Positions 35,292 through 46,858 of a DNA stretch of 64,000 nucleotides are shown here, in pieces. Location of the stretch: contig JAPEVF010000188.1 of the NCBI GenBank assembly GCA_029747585.1, positions 1 through 64,000 on the forward strand, given 5' to 3'. Origin of the DNA: Pleurotus djamor (Eukaryota; Basidiomycota; Agaricomycetes; Agaricales; Pleurotaceae). Both the position numbers and the translations under genes were made by a program. Within the stretch, counting starts at the first letter, position 1; each line of letters opens with the position of its first letter. The notes beneath the pieces are model-generated. The model did no database searches, was not told where the DNA came from, and worked only from the letters and a program-made list of their open reading frames with translations.

Positions 35292-37579
35292 GATTATTCG
35301 AGTTGTGTTTAGAGTAGAGGATGTGGGCAAGAAAGAAACAAGTGAAGAAGGGGTGGAACGGAGGTCGTTTGGTATTTAAGACATTCCCGCCCATGGATGA
35401 TCAGCGGTGACGTATCCGACATCGTCATCGAGGTCCACTTTGCGAAGTTATGCACTAGGTNAANNNNNNNNNNNNNNCAAGTTCGATGAGGTCATTGACT
35501 TGCCATTTTNGGGCACGGGTGGTCCGTGCGGTTGTTCAAGCGCTGACACNACGTCCGCCNCGACGCGTCACTTCCCTCCNTGTCNNAGCCCATCGCTTCA
35601 TGATACCGTGTTCGACGCGTCAAACAGCGCGCAGATGCTTTCAAAAGTCCATGCAGCAGGCTTCAACGTCCATTGGCGTACCCTCCTCACTCCACTCGCT
35701 GCCCCAACTGTCAGAGTGGACACTCGACGCGTGAATTACCCTGTAAGCCCGTGGTGTACTTTGAAGATAAGGCATAGCCCGGCGCGATAGGAAAATTACG
35801 GTCTCCGTCCAAAGGTTCTGAGTACCATTGCACCGTGATTCTATACTTCCAGCTTCCGGCGGGATAAAGCTACGCGTGCTAGCGAAGGAAGTACTTATAT
35901 GTGGGCGGGTGTTTTGGAGGTTCTCAACTTTGTACACTGCNGACATGGAAGTANTGTTTGTTTACAGGTACGTCTGGTGGTGAAGTAACTTCGAGTCTTG
36001 ATCTCACACGTATCTTTCTAGAGGTCATAATATCTGAAATAGAGGTCATAATATCTAAAAAACATACCCCTACAAGCGGCAGCGTATGGGATGGTGTCCA
36101 GTCGCACTCGGTCCTTTACGACATCGCCGAAATGTTGGTCTGTGTCACCGATAGCAAGACCTGTGCATCCTTTTGGCATGCTTCCTAGAACGCTCGCTCA
36201 ACTTTGTCTTGGATCCCCACTTTTCGGGCGCTGACCACNTCTGCCCCCCAAATCGACTTGCTCCGTCAAAAATGTGAGTGCCTATATCGCATTGCATGCC
36301 CTCGTTTACCTATTTACCACCAGCACATTGCTTACAGATCAACAAGGCAACCCGATGGGACCTACCAGCGCGGAAGAAACATATTTTTGGACGTCCTGTA
36401 CAACGATCTTCAGCGTGATGTGCGGCAGACATGCGGGTTTGATCTCTTGCTTTGTTTCACAAACACGATAGAGACAACCCTTCGATCATTGTATCGGCCA
36501 TAATCAACCCTGAACTCGCTGATTTTGGGCATGCTTCCCCCTCATCCAAGCCATCCACAACTAGCCTGCATCGACCCCGAGGACAATCTGACAACAAGCC
36601 TCGGGTTGACCTTGCCCGAGCTCNTGATCACCGTACCCCAGCTGATCTCATGTATTGGCCAAGTAAAGATGCATGTCATTGTATTGCAGTCTGTTGGACA
36701 TCCTTGCCCGCTCCATTCCATGAATCCCGAGTCCTAGTCCCATGATGTCTCTCCAGTCCCGGGTCTTCAAGGAACCGACACTACTGCACCTTGACATCAC
36801 TTCAACACCGACCCTTCCTTCCATATCGTGTCGACTTCTTTCCCAACTTCATACCATCGCACANNTTTGGTAGGCCTGATCGTCGAATGACAGTCAAGTG
36901 CCCACGCCAACTATCTTCTCCAAATCAACGATCACTAGANTNNNCTTATAGCCGGTGTCGCACGACGCACAGACTTGACCCAATATGGCTGTGTCCCCTC
37001 CACCATCCCCATGTCCCATCTTCGACCTTCCACCATCAACGACAGGATCCACAGTCCTCGAGTTGCTGCTCCACATCTTTAGGCCTCGACACGACCTCTA
37101 GTTCTCCTTGAGCTCAACCCAACCATTAGGCCAAATTGTGGAGTTCGCTACCCCACAGACGTCTCGTACACGGCCATTCCAGGTTGCGCAGAAGTTCCGT
37201 CTTCACTATTATAATATGCCAACGCCAAGACCAGACGAGGCGAACGGAAACCTTCACGTTTGTGCGCGGACAAAAGGATTCAGGGACCGCCCCGTCCGAT
37301 CCGAGCTACGGTGCTCGGCAAACTAAAGAAAGGTGGCTGTGTCCCTCGTTCTCTTTTATAACCTCCACCAACACTCCTTTGTCCTCCTAGGTACAAAATA
37401 CTTCGTATCTAGCTCTTTCCCGTCTTGCTGGTCAAGCAACCTTTCCACATCCTCCCCCACACTCTCCTATCGACCAGGCTACCTGGTCATAGACCTAATT
37501 CATTCCACCTCTCAACGACGTCGCCCCTGACAGCTCGGACGGGCGCCCCAGAATCTCCTCCTCTTTCAAGCCCACCCAG
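35292..37579. other. Gene-poor, N-containing region
   Basis: About 2.3 kb with several N runs (35461-35477, 36862-36863, 36950-36954). Weak plus-strand frames at 36204-36745 include a hydrophobic segment but no recognisable domain or clean splicing; it may be gene debris. No RNA gene seen. Confidence 0.4.
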
Positions 37580-38467
37580 ATGTGTTCCCGACCCATTCTC
37601 AAGCACTTCCCTCGGCTTGATGCAGCAGCACCGATTGTGGGACCATCAACGAGTTTTTCGATGTCGCCATCAAGCTCCTCGTCGTCATCGTCAACGGGCT
37701 CATTATCACCTGTCCCCTCCATATCTACGACAGGACCACCGTCCCCTACCCTCACCCTATTCCCTTTCTCCACATGTAATTCCGCCCACCTCTACTCTCC
37801 TCATGTTCATTTTCCCCCAACGCCTCGTCTAATCTCCTCAACATACCCCACCCATTCCCCTTCCACTTACGACCGCGCGCCGATCGTTGTCGAACGCAAT
37901 GTCTGTGCCTTACCCGAAAGGGGAGGTAGAGTGTTCCATACTCCACATGTCAATCGATCCGCACCGCGTAGCCCCAAGGGAAGCTATTTCCATCCCAGGG
38001 CGTATGAGGCTTGCGAGAAGGAACGAGAGGATGTCGATGTCGACGTTCCTTCATTCGACACATTTCGCCGTTCATCATCATCAACCTCGCTGCTATCCCT
38101 TTGTCATGATTTATCCCCGACTTCATCATCTGATTCCGATTTCAGTGGTGTCGTTACACCTACCGATGACGATGTACAGCCTTCGCCAATGTCTTTGGGT
38201 GCTGCGGCGCTCATTGCAGATTCTTCTGATGCTCTCTTGGCTACACGCCTGCAATATTCGCTTGCGTTAGTACAGCCTCAGTCGCAGACTATGGAAGATT
38301 CCGACTACATCGCCGGGCTTGGCTTTACGGAAACGACGTTAGTCGTTAATCGCAAACCGAAGAATGCGAGAACGAAGAAGAGGGAAAAGAGTGTAAACCT
38401 GCGTCTTCGGCCGTGTGTGGCGTTTGAGGATGATACGAACTTGGATGGTTGTCTGGGTGGGTTTTGA
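37580..38467 (+). CDS. Disordered Ser/Pro-rich protein with SPHVHFPPTP motif (2)
   Basis: A single open frame of 295 residues. It has a Ser-rich run (residues 30-38), then SPHVHFPPTP (residues 73-82) and TYDRAPIVVERNVCALPERG, the block shared with the protein at 29900. A SPKGSYFHPRAYE segment and a Ser/Asp-rich stretch (SPTSSSDSDFSG) follow. The C-terminus is basic then compact (RKPKNARTKKREKSVN, RLRPCVAFEDDTN). No catalytic domain. Upstream the frame is open only a short way, so 37580 is the best start. The two relatives lie 7.7 kb apart on the same strand with the HAM1-like gene between them. Confidence 0.65.
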   Translation: MCSRPILKHFPRLDAAAPIVGPSTSFSMSPSSSSSSSSTGSLSPVPSISTTGPPSPTLTLFPFSTCNSAHLYSPHVHFPPTPRLISSTYPTHSPSTYDRAPIVVERNVCALPERGGRVFHTPHVNRSAPRSPKGSYFHPRAYEACEKEREDVDVDVPSFDTFRRSSSSTSLLSLCHDLSPTSSSDSDFSGVVTPTDDDVQPSPMSLGAAALIADSSDALLATRLQYSLALVQPQSQTMEDSDYIAGLGFTETTLVVNRKPKNARTKKREKSVNLRLRPCVAFEDDTNLDGCLGGF

Positions 38468-38776
38468 TGTTGAAGTCGTCGAAATGTTTGAATGATGCCG
38501 GGCCCATGTATGTGTATCTAGGTGGCAATATACGAATAACCAAGGACTTGCTAGTCAGGTATGAACCTGGTGTGAACACGAGATGTAGTGCATCCTTCCC
38601 AGCGGCGAATCTTTGTCGCTGGACGGAGATTTGAGGCAATGCTTTTGATGCTACGGTGCTTAATCTTTATCAGGGTTCCGGGTCATACAGACGCAAGTGG
38701 TGGAACATCGGGCCTTCAGTTGTTCTCCCTAGTGGAAGAACCTTTCAAGTTGAATGAAAAGCTGTGCGATATTGGG
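38468..38776. other. Intergenic spacer
   Basis: About 0.3 kb between two plus-strand genes; no gene seen. It ends in the promoter of the DUF6593 gene. Confidence 0.55.
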
Positions 38777-38784
38777 TATATAAG
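38777..38784 (+). promoter_or_regulatory. TATA box of the DUF6593 gene
   Basis: TATATAAG lies 37-44 bp before the ATG at 38821. This supports that start and implies a very short 5' UTR. Confidence 0.6.
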
Positions 38785-38820
38785 GTAGAGTTATCGTCTT
38801 CAATTTACCAGAGCATCACA

Positions 38821-39576
38821 ATGAACTCACAAATCACCCTGGTAGCACCACAAGGAACGTACCACGTCGAGACTGGCATCCCCCAGCCAACACCGTCTTC
38901 GACCATCTTGTTCTTCTCCAGCGACAGCGTCACCAAGACCACTATCACTTATTCCAATGCCTCTGAAACCGTCTATGTGATTGACACAAACACGAACGGT
39001 ACTCGCACTACCTTCTCCCGAAATAATTCGGACCCTCAGCCATTCGCTGTCCTCAAGACAGGGTCGCTCTTTGGAGACAAGGTCTCATTCGACGGCCAGG
39101 AGCCTATCAAGGTTAAGAAATGGCTGAAGCCTATGCAACGATCTAGCAATTAGTAAGTACTTCGGCATACGCCCAGCAACGGTCTTGCTCTGACACGACG
39201 GATCATAGCCCTATGACCTTTGAGCATCAAGGCCAAAGTTACAGATGGGACGCAACTATAGTGGGCCAAATCTTCGTGCGGTTTCTTCCCTCTGGTGTTG
39301 ACCTACTGCTACATCACAAACTCACATCAATCTTGTCTAATTCAGTTGTATCTATCCGACCAACCAGACCATCCCATCGGGTGGTATCAACGCTCTCAGA
39401 AGACAACCCGCAACGGCCAAGCCATGGTCCTTCCTGGTTTCCTGGTGCTGGAACCAGAAGCCGTGCAGATACAGGACATCGTGATAGTAACATATTTGAT
39501 CATGGCACGAGAGGTGCGAAACGATCAGAATCAAGTCGGGAGAAGTCTTGGAAGGGCCATCATAGGCCAGTACTAG
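38821..39576 (+). CDS. DUF6593-type protein
   Basis: Three exons, 38821-39152, 39209-39275 and 39346-39576, join in frame to 209 residues. The order of short beta-type segments (TILFFSSDS, TVYVIDT, VSFDGQEPIKVKKWLKP, FEHQGQSYRWD, then a C-terminal VLEPEAVQIQDIVIVTYLIM) matches the DUF6593 family, a small beta-rich domain common and often multicopy in agaricomycetes. The function is unknown. No signal peptide is visible, so a cytosolic location is likely. The start is the first ATG after a TATA box. Confidence 0.75.
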
Positions 39577-39969
39577 GCCATAGTCGGGGTGAAGGGAGTT
39601 CAACAGAGCTGGGCTAGCTTACCAGGTCGAATATTCTGACCAAAATGCACTCACTTCGGTATGGCACTTACGCGCGGGATGGACTGAGAACATATCACGA
39701 TTCAGTAGCAGGAACGGTAAATAAAGCGTTCAACTTTGACTGAAGTTGAAGAGCAAAGGTAGTTATACTGACCCTCGAGGCAATTGCCGGGCTGGTTGGA
39801 TTTGGCTTGGCGTTCCATTATTAGGCACTAGGGGCCTCCTGTTTATCAAATGACTGACAAATCCAGTAAGCGCCTCAGGCTCAACCCACCACGATTGATG
39901 TTGCTTGTTCATCATCCACAACCACGTCTAAAGCGTGCAAAACTCCTGGAACGTGTGTACTAGGGAATC
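39577..39969. other. Intergenic spacer
   Basis: About 0.4 kb between two plus-strand genes, likely the promoter of the transcription factor gene. No distinct motif recognised. Confidence 0.55.
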
Positions 39970-42900
39970 ATGCCCGGCGCGCCTGAGACCGCCCAAGTCA
40001 AGACTCGTCGAAAGCCCGGAAGAGTGTCAGTCTCTCGTCTCAGTGTCCTTGAGTCCGAGGGGCTAACGTTTACGCACAGACCAACTTCATGTGCGGAATG
40101 CCGCAGACTGAAATTGCGCTGTGATAAAAACGTGAGCGATTGGCGAAGTTTTACTGCGTTGTTACTGACATGGAGGTCCAGGTACCTTGTGAGAAGTGTG
40201 TCTCGAGGGGCTGTGGCTCGATTTGTCCNAATGGTAGGTCATCGCTGTGAGGTCAATGAGTACTAAATATTCATGCGTTGCAGGTTGCCTGACTCCTGGT
40301 AAGGGAGGTCGGTAAGTGACTCGGCCCTGTTACATTGCGGTCTGATATCCAATACGGAGGGTAGGTTGGTGCTCGCGAACACAGAGGAACTCCATGATCG
40401 TATTGATCAGCTCTGTGGCCGCATCCGAGCTCTGGAGGAAGCTCTACGCAATCTCCAGGCCACTGTATCGAATTCGCCACACCCCCTTCTCACCAACGAC
40501 CTTCTCGCCGTCAAAGCCTCTTCGCAACCCAGCAGCTCTCCAGCACCGTCCCAATCCTCGTCCACCCAGCAACCTTCCCCGCCGGCGGCCTCGTCGCCAT
40601 CATCGTCAATGACGTGTACTACATCCAATTCCCCTCCGGGCGCTAAGAATGTCGAGGTTGAGGACGAGAATTTGATCGATGCGTTTGGTATGGACGACAA
40701 AACTTTAGCAATGGTCAGCAACACTTATGTCTCGTTAGGGACATTGACCATTGGATCACGCGGAGAGATTAGTTTTCTAGGTCAGACTGCCCGTTCAGAG
40801 GTCTGCTTCTCTGCTTTTTGTCTGTCCGCAGAATATTTTACTGACGGCCTTGGTTTGGACAGTATCTCATTCGGGTGCGTGGTTTTGTCTTCGAATCAAG
40901 AATCCTTTGTCGATTGTGAGATACAGGCTTCACTAAAACGACCCCTACCGCATATCCGCATCCTACCCAACTCCTTATCCCCGAAGCTCATCGCTGCGAG
41001 TTGTCCGGAGATAGACCTTGGTATAAATCAAGAAGTCCTGGAAGAAGTTCTTTCCAAAATTCCCTCACAAGCTGAGGCCGAGCGTCTCTGCAACCTATAC
41101 TTGGAATATGGCCGCTTCCTGTGAGTCTCATAACCCACTTCACCGATTGATGCTCATCACACCCATTTTAGCTACACACCTATTCATCGGAAGGAACTAC
41201 AAGAAGAGGTGTTGGATGTCGTGTACAAACCCGAGTAAGTCGCAGTCCAATTTGATCGGTGGCCGTGTTAACTGACTGTATTCGAGGGGACACGATTCAC
41301 TCCAGGTGCACCACGCAATTTCACTTCTCTTCATCATCATCGCAATTGGTCTTCTATTCGATCCAACGCGGCCACCTTATTCCGACGATGCTCATGAATA
41401 CTTCCTCCTCTCGAGGGCCGCTTTGAACCTGTCGCCACCTACGATTCATACAACGTTAAACGCCATTTTGACACTCGTGGGTACATCTATCTCTGGCACA
41501 GTTCTGTTATTGATCACCGCGTGTAGATGCACACAAGTCAATACCTTGATATGCGCGATTGGGAGTCAATTGGATCCAACCAAGCATGGATATACGTGGG
41601 ATTCGCGTTCAGACTGGCATACACTGTGAGTTGCCGCCATTGTCTATTTTATGCAAGCAGGTCCTGACAATTAGGCTTTAACATTAGGTTGGATTGCGTA
41701 TGCATTCGTTCGATAGTGCCACCAGAAACACAACTTAATCTCCATCTAGATTTAAATAGCTCACGATGGCATCTCTGCGATGAGGCGTCGGAGCGGCGTA
41801 GCCGCATCTTTTGGCAACTGTTCTCTCTTGATACTTGGATGGTGCGCAGCTGAATTTGATGCTCTCCCACAGCCATTGATGTCATGTCTAGAGCTTCAGT
41901 TTCGGTCGACCGCCCAGTACCTTCCTTCCATACATTGACTGCGAATTTCCCAAGGACATCGAGGCGGTCACTAACTCCGAGGGAGAGCCGGAAATGGGAT
42001 GTATGTATGGCATGTCTCTTTTGTCGACCTTGCACTCATGCTCAGCTAGTCCATCCTTGGACATACCGATACACGGCCCTCCTTCAATCCGTCATTTCTA
42101 CTGCCTTTGTGCCCAAGCCCCCACCCTACACGACCATCCTTGAACTAGACAAGAAAATTCGTGATTTCCCCGTGCCGATGCACTTGCGCCCAAAATGTCG
42201 TGTCGTAAATCAGGTCGATGCTCCGATGCTCGACATCCAGCGGTGGTTTGTATTGATTGCTAAGGAGACCAGTGCGCATCCTTTTTCTCGTTGACGTCAG
42301 ACATTTGCTGACGCCGCTGGTAGCTCTCCTGAACTTGCATCGCGGATACTTTGCGCAGGCGCTCCAAGAGCAACCTTCGGACTTGCTCAAACATCGCTTT
42401 GGCCCGTCGATGCTGGCTACCTACCGTTCCGCCTGGAGGATAATTGAAACCGTCGTGATCTCGTGGAAAGACAATCCTCTGATAATGAGCCGAATTACTC
42501 TGGCTTGGTCCCAGACCCTCTCAGCCGCGGTGATTATTTTTACATTCTTGCAAAGTCTGCCGTATTCATCAAACGTATTTAAAGATTGTTATGTGCCTAT
42601 TGGCCACGAGGGCCCCTTCTTCACGTCTTACTTCAAGTGCGTTAGAGGAACTTGATCGCGCTCTTACAGTGTATGAAGAGGCTGCTGCGACATGTCGTTC
42701 TGCATCAGCTAACCTTGTAAGTTTGCCTTGGTGACTTCGGCCATTTTCTTCAGGTCTGACGTCAATATCTACAGGACGCTATGCGTACGCTGCGTAACAA
42801 AGCATACGCAACTGTGAACCGGACGAACTTGCACGAATCGTCATCCTCTTCGCTGACACCTGACGAGCTTGACCGCCTTGGTGGTAAAACACATTTGATC

Positions 42901-43383
42901 ATCCCACCGATGACGAAACCGTCACCTCCATCTTCTTTCTCTGCGATCCCCAGTCCTGTGACTTTGACGGAGAGTAACATGGACCTTCTCTTCGATGGGG
43001 CCAATTTGCATCCTACCATCGCTCATGATCTGCGAACCTTAGATTCTGGCGAAACTCCACACAACCAAATGATGGACTATCCTCCAGGCGGTGTTAGTAC
43101 TGGACTTCCGGGACTTTCAGGAGACGGTGAATTGGGGTCACAGTCAATGCAGGATGTCCAATTTCTGGATTCCCTTTTTGGCGTGGCTGGACCTGGGATA
43201 GGGTGGAATAATTCTCTGCTCAGTTCTGGGGTCATGCCGAGTGGGGGTGTTGGTTATCACAACGGTTATTCGAACCTCCAAGGTAGCTACTCGCCGCCGA
43301 CGTTTGGAGGTCAGATGCCTGCGTCCGACGCGATTTGGCAAAACCTTGTAGAGCATCTTGGGTTTCAAGCTCCTCAAGTTTAG
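39970..43383 (+). CDS. Zn2Cys6 fungal-specific transcription factor
   Basis: Exon 1 (39970-40025, donor GTCAGT) joins 40080 to give PGRVPTSCAECRRLKLRCDKN; the next small exons add VPCEKCVSRGCGSICPN and CLTPGKGGR. This is a complete binuclear zinc cluster with six cysteines. It is followed by a dimerisation-type coil (LANTEELHDRIDQLCGRIR) and a Ser/Pro-rich linker. The middle-homology (Fungal_trans) region is recognisable in later exons: AWIYVGFAFRLAYT, SSRWHLCDEASERRSRIFW, then LSFGRPPSTFLPYIDCEFP. The C-terminus (to GFQAPQV) is a Gly/Ser-rich, probably activating tail. Several small introns around 41100-42700 are not all resolved. Its targets are unknown; no obvious pathway cluster surrounds it. 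Confidence 0.85.
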
Positions 43384-43670
43384 ACTTGTATTCGTAATCT
43401 CTCGGGTTGTAGTCTGCCTTCATATTCTCGTGGCTCTGATGTATCCATTGATATTATTTAATTGATTGAGTCCTCATCCAATGCAATCATATAACCCCTA
43501 AACCAAGTTTGGGTTTTAGGCTTTTTGTCTTCTTTCCTCGGTTCCTCTTCCAACATCCGTGTCACCATTGGACTTTCATTTCATACACATAGCAAAACTA
43601 CTCGATTGGTCATGTGAATTGTTATTTCCTTCGATAACTTCCCCTCTGCCACAACAAGCTAAGTCTACCT
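43384..43670. other. Intergenic spacer
   Basis: Short spacer with a 3' UTR and probable promoter; nothing distinct. A near-repeat AACCAAGTTTGGGTT lies at about 43500. Confidence 0.5.
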
Positions 43671-45073
43671 ATGGCTGAGATGCCACCCCGTCGCCTGCTC
43701 CCGACCCTCGGGCTTGATATCCCCTGCTATGCAAAATACAACGTTGGACGCAGTGTCCATCGCATCATAAAACCTCTCTACAACAAGGGTGATGTCGATG
43801 ATTTCGATAACAAGATCCCATGCTGTGGTATCACGAGGCTACATGAGAGTGTAGTTTCACTGAGCTACGTGCCAATCATCCCGTTTGAGACGGACGACGC
43901 AACGGTGAGCTGCCAAGGAACCTGAACATTTTGTTAAAGGCTAAATTTTCGCAGTTGGACAAGCTTTGGACAAGCTAGAATGGTCGTGGCTCATGCAACA
44001 CGGGCACTTGAACCTGTCAACGCGCGATAATATCGCCATAGGTAAGATGAAGACCTCCCTTTCCTGCATTGAGTTGTTCTGAAATAATAGCTGGACAAGT
44101 TGCCTCGCCCATACAATCCCTGTTCCAACCTTTTCCAATGGAAGATTGGTTTCTAATCCCTGCAGAGATGGACGCAATCAATATGCTCCGCAAACAGTTT
44201 GTGAACAATGGTCCGAATTCAAGGTACAACCCTTATGAGGTCAGGTTCATCTATAAATGTTTAGCTTATTGCCTTTCGCTGACGAACACTCTACGATAGG
44301 CCCTCTCATGGGCATGCCTCAGTGACTATTTCAGCGCCAAGATAATTGTATCGAAGCGTCTGCATGGATTTGTAAAAAGCAATTTCGACGTATACCCCAC
44401 TCCGCAGGATCTTCTCGATTTCGACACAAATCACGATACCCCTCTCAAGATGCCGCTTTACTCCATCCTCCACATCCCAACACACATTCTTGTCTACGAC
44501 GTTGGGAGGAGATTAACCGTGCGATACGGTTCAGACGATTGGGGCGACGTCCTACCACGAATCCTTGATGATTATGCTGTGTATGATGAGATGGACAGGA
44601 TCTTTCTGGAAGATTGCTTTATGATTTACCACGCCTGGATGAAGGCGGAACCTTTGAAGGAGTGGCTCAGCATACCCGTTCCTCCACAGTCCACCGAACC
44701 TTTGGGGTTGAATGAAATTCAAGATGAAGACACTGTAGCGCTGCACCCCTCCGATTCGGCTTCTAACCGTGAACTGGAATGTACTTCCTCAACATCAAGG
44801 GAGGCTTCTCTGGACAGTGGTCGGGAAGTAGACATTGTCGACGACTTATATGCGTCTAGGCGATCTGTAAAGAAATGGGCTGGAATGGTTGAACCATTAG
44901 CGCTTAGCAGCAGAGGAGTGCACAACCCTCGCCTGGTTCTTCAGATGATTCCAGCGACATTCTCAAAGGCTCGGATAACGATGACATCGCCACGGCTTTC
45001 ACAGACCAATCCTGCGTCGATTCAGGTCTGCTGCCGAATGGACCTTACTTTCCATTTCTTGGTTACACATTAG
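43671..45073 (+). CDS. Hypothetical basidiomycete protein
   Basis: Exons read as 43671 to about 43904 (LLPTLGLDIPCYAKYN.., SYVPIIPFETDDAT), about 43955-44039 (ALDKLEWSWLMQHGHLNL), 44091-44239 (MEDWFLIPAEMDAIN) and 44300-45073 (LHIPTHILVYDVGRRLTVRYG, DEMDRIFLEDCFMIYHAWMK, then an acidic tail). Amino-acid composition and splice signals support a real gene, but I do not recognise the family. The first junction (43905-43954) is off by one base with canonical sites, so either a base is wrong or the gene is damaged. The open frame runs on to 45073; the true C-terminus could involve another splice. Confidence 0.5.
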
Positions 45074-45479
45074 CGCAGTGATATTTGATGTGACGATAAA
45101 ACCGCTCTTGACAGGAGGATGTATTTATGAGCGTCACGCGTCAAGCTTCAAGGGCCGAATAATAGGCCAATATAATCCATGAGGGGAGACTCGTTACGAG
45201 CTTGAAAGGAAGCGCGTACCCTTGGATGAGGCGATTCAATCAGCCAACGTTTCAACGTTCAATGTCAACGTTCAACGTTCGACCCCCAAACCGATCGAAC
45301 TTATTCGGGCTCATACGCAATACCTAAGTCGTCCTGATGCCCCTCCTAATGATAGGCGGTAGCTAGGAGAGCACCGGATCAATGCCAACCAACGCAAGAT
45401 GTCTGAGGGACTCCGGACGTCTGACCATCATCATTGCGCTCCCCTGAGGGACTAGGGCGTAGCCCCTTATGCTGACATC
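45074..45479. other. Intergenic with AACGTT-rich tract
   Basis: No gene. Holds the tandem AACGTT tract listed separately at 45244-45283, upstream of the RWD protein gene. Confidence 0.55.
45244..45283. repeat. AACGTT-rich short tandem tract (copy 1)
   Basis: Four AACGTT words in 40 bp. It shares CAACGTTTCAACGT with the reverse complement of the tract at 59285-59326. Confidence 0.7.
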
Positions 45480-46524
45480 ATGCAACCTTCACCTTCCCCC
45501 ATCGTAGGGCCTTTCCTTGAGGAGCTTCAACTCATTCAATACTCCCTCCTACCCAACGAGACAATCACCTGCTGCGAAGATGCTCATTCCTGGAACAATA
45601 CCTCGATCCTCCTCGAAGAATACAAGCACCTCTGTCCCTTCAATTTCACGCTGAAATCAATCAAGTCAAATATCTGGTTCGAAGTAACTCTTCCTGAAAA
45701 CTATCCGGAACAGCGGCCAGAAATCTCTGTGAAAGGGGAGAACATTTCAAGGCAAGATCAAGAACGATGGCAAACACTCGTCCAGGCGAAGCTGGAAGAG
45801 TTGGTGTCGTCGGAGACAGAGTAAGTTCCACTAACATCTAAGCTCTGAGCGGCGAGCCTAGGGCCCGTAGGATTAACTTCCTTGTCTGATCCAAAGCTCA
45901 TTACAACTCGCTTGACGCTCTAGGTACCCTTTGTACAACTTGATTTCTCTCTATCTTCTGCCCGAACTTCACGCCGAAGCGGAAGAGCTTATGTCGAACT
46001 CAAACAAGTCGGGCCATCGTCCTAGTACCGCCAAGACCACCCCAGAACCTCCCTACCACGTCCTCTTCACCTCGCACCACCTCATTTCCCCCACCAAACG
46101 GCGCAACCTCCACACATGGTCATCCAACCTCTCCCTATCTGGATTCGCGAAACTTGGATACCCAGGCTGCATCTACGCCCAGGGATCCAAAGAAGACATC
46201 GAAGAATTCGTCAGGCTAGTTAAGGAAATGCAATGGCTAGCTTTGAAAGTACGCTTCGTCGAGCCACTTACGCCAAGTCCAAGGAGGGTTCATGATCATG
46301 AGGGCGAATCGGCTTCTGGGACAATGAAACCCCCTGTATCGACCGAAGACGAAGCGCAAGCTAGATTGCCAAGTGAAGCTAATAGTTCACCTGGAGGTAA
46401 GAGTCATTGGGTCGAATTCGAGAAAGTTGGAGAAGTGGTTGAGGAGATGAAGCGATTGGGGAGGGGCGAGTTCATTGTGCAAATGGGAATTGGGAGTCTT
46501 GGATCGTCATCGACGTCCAAATGA
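45480..46524 (+). CDS. RWD domain and DUF1115 protein (RWDD2-like)
   Basis: Two exons, 45480-45820 and 45924-46524, join in frame to 313 residues. Residues 1-130 form an RWD domain: FLEELQLIQYSLLPNE at the start, the diagnostic LPENYPEQRPEISV loop, and a final helix. The second half has the DUF1115 signature HHLISPTKRRNLHTWSSNL followed by LGYPGCIYAQGSKEDIEEFV and EMQWLALKVRF. This pairing is the RWDD2 family layout. RWD domains bind proteins, often ubiquitin-pathway or kinase partners; the cellular role of this family is not established. An acidic linker precedes the final helix. Confidence 0.88.
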
Positions 46525-46858
46525 CCCCCAGAACGGTGCTTAAAGTGGGTCTGAGAACGATTATGGGACGGGAGGTTTCATTAATTGTGGGGGTATGTGA
46601 ATAATCCAGAGACGTTGCACGAATGGTATGCGACAAAGCGGGTATAGAGGCACTAAAATACAAGATCGAGCGACAAAGAAAAGACAGGGAACGAAAACCG
46701 TAGCGTGAAGAGACGTAACAGACGTAAAAACCCAAAAGGAATGAAGCAGAGAGATCACGGTCGAGGCATTAAGGCATTAAGAGTGGGGGGAGGGGTTCAT
46801 GAAAACATCGTAGGAGAGCATCGAAAGGAAAGAAACAAGTAACGGGAACGAAATGTAA
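46525..46858. other. Intergenic, convergent 3' ends
   Basis: Short region between the RWD gene (+) and the GTPase gene (-); no gene. Confidence 0.6.

Noticed and set aside
36204..36745. Possible membrane-protein remnant
   Set aside because: The frames are short and broken by N bases; one hydrophobic stretch is not enough to call a gene or pseudogene.
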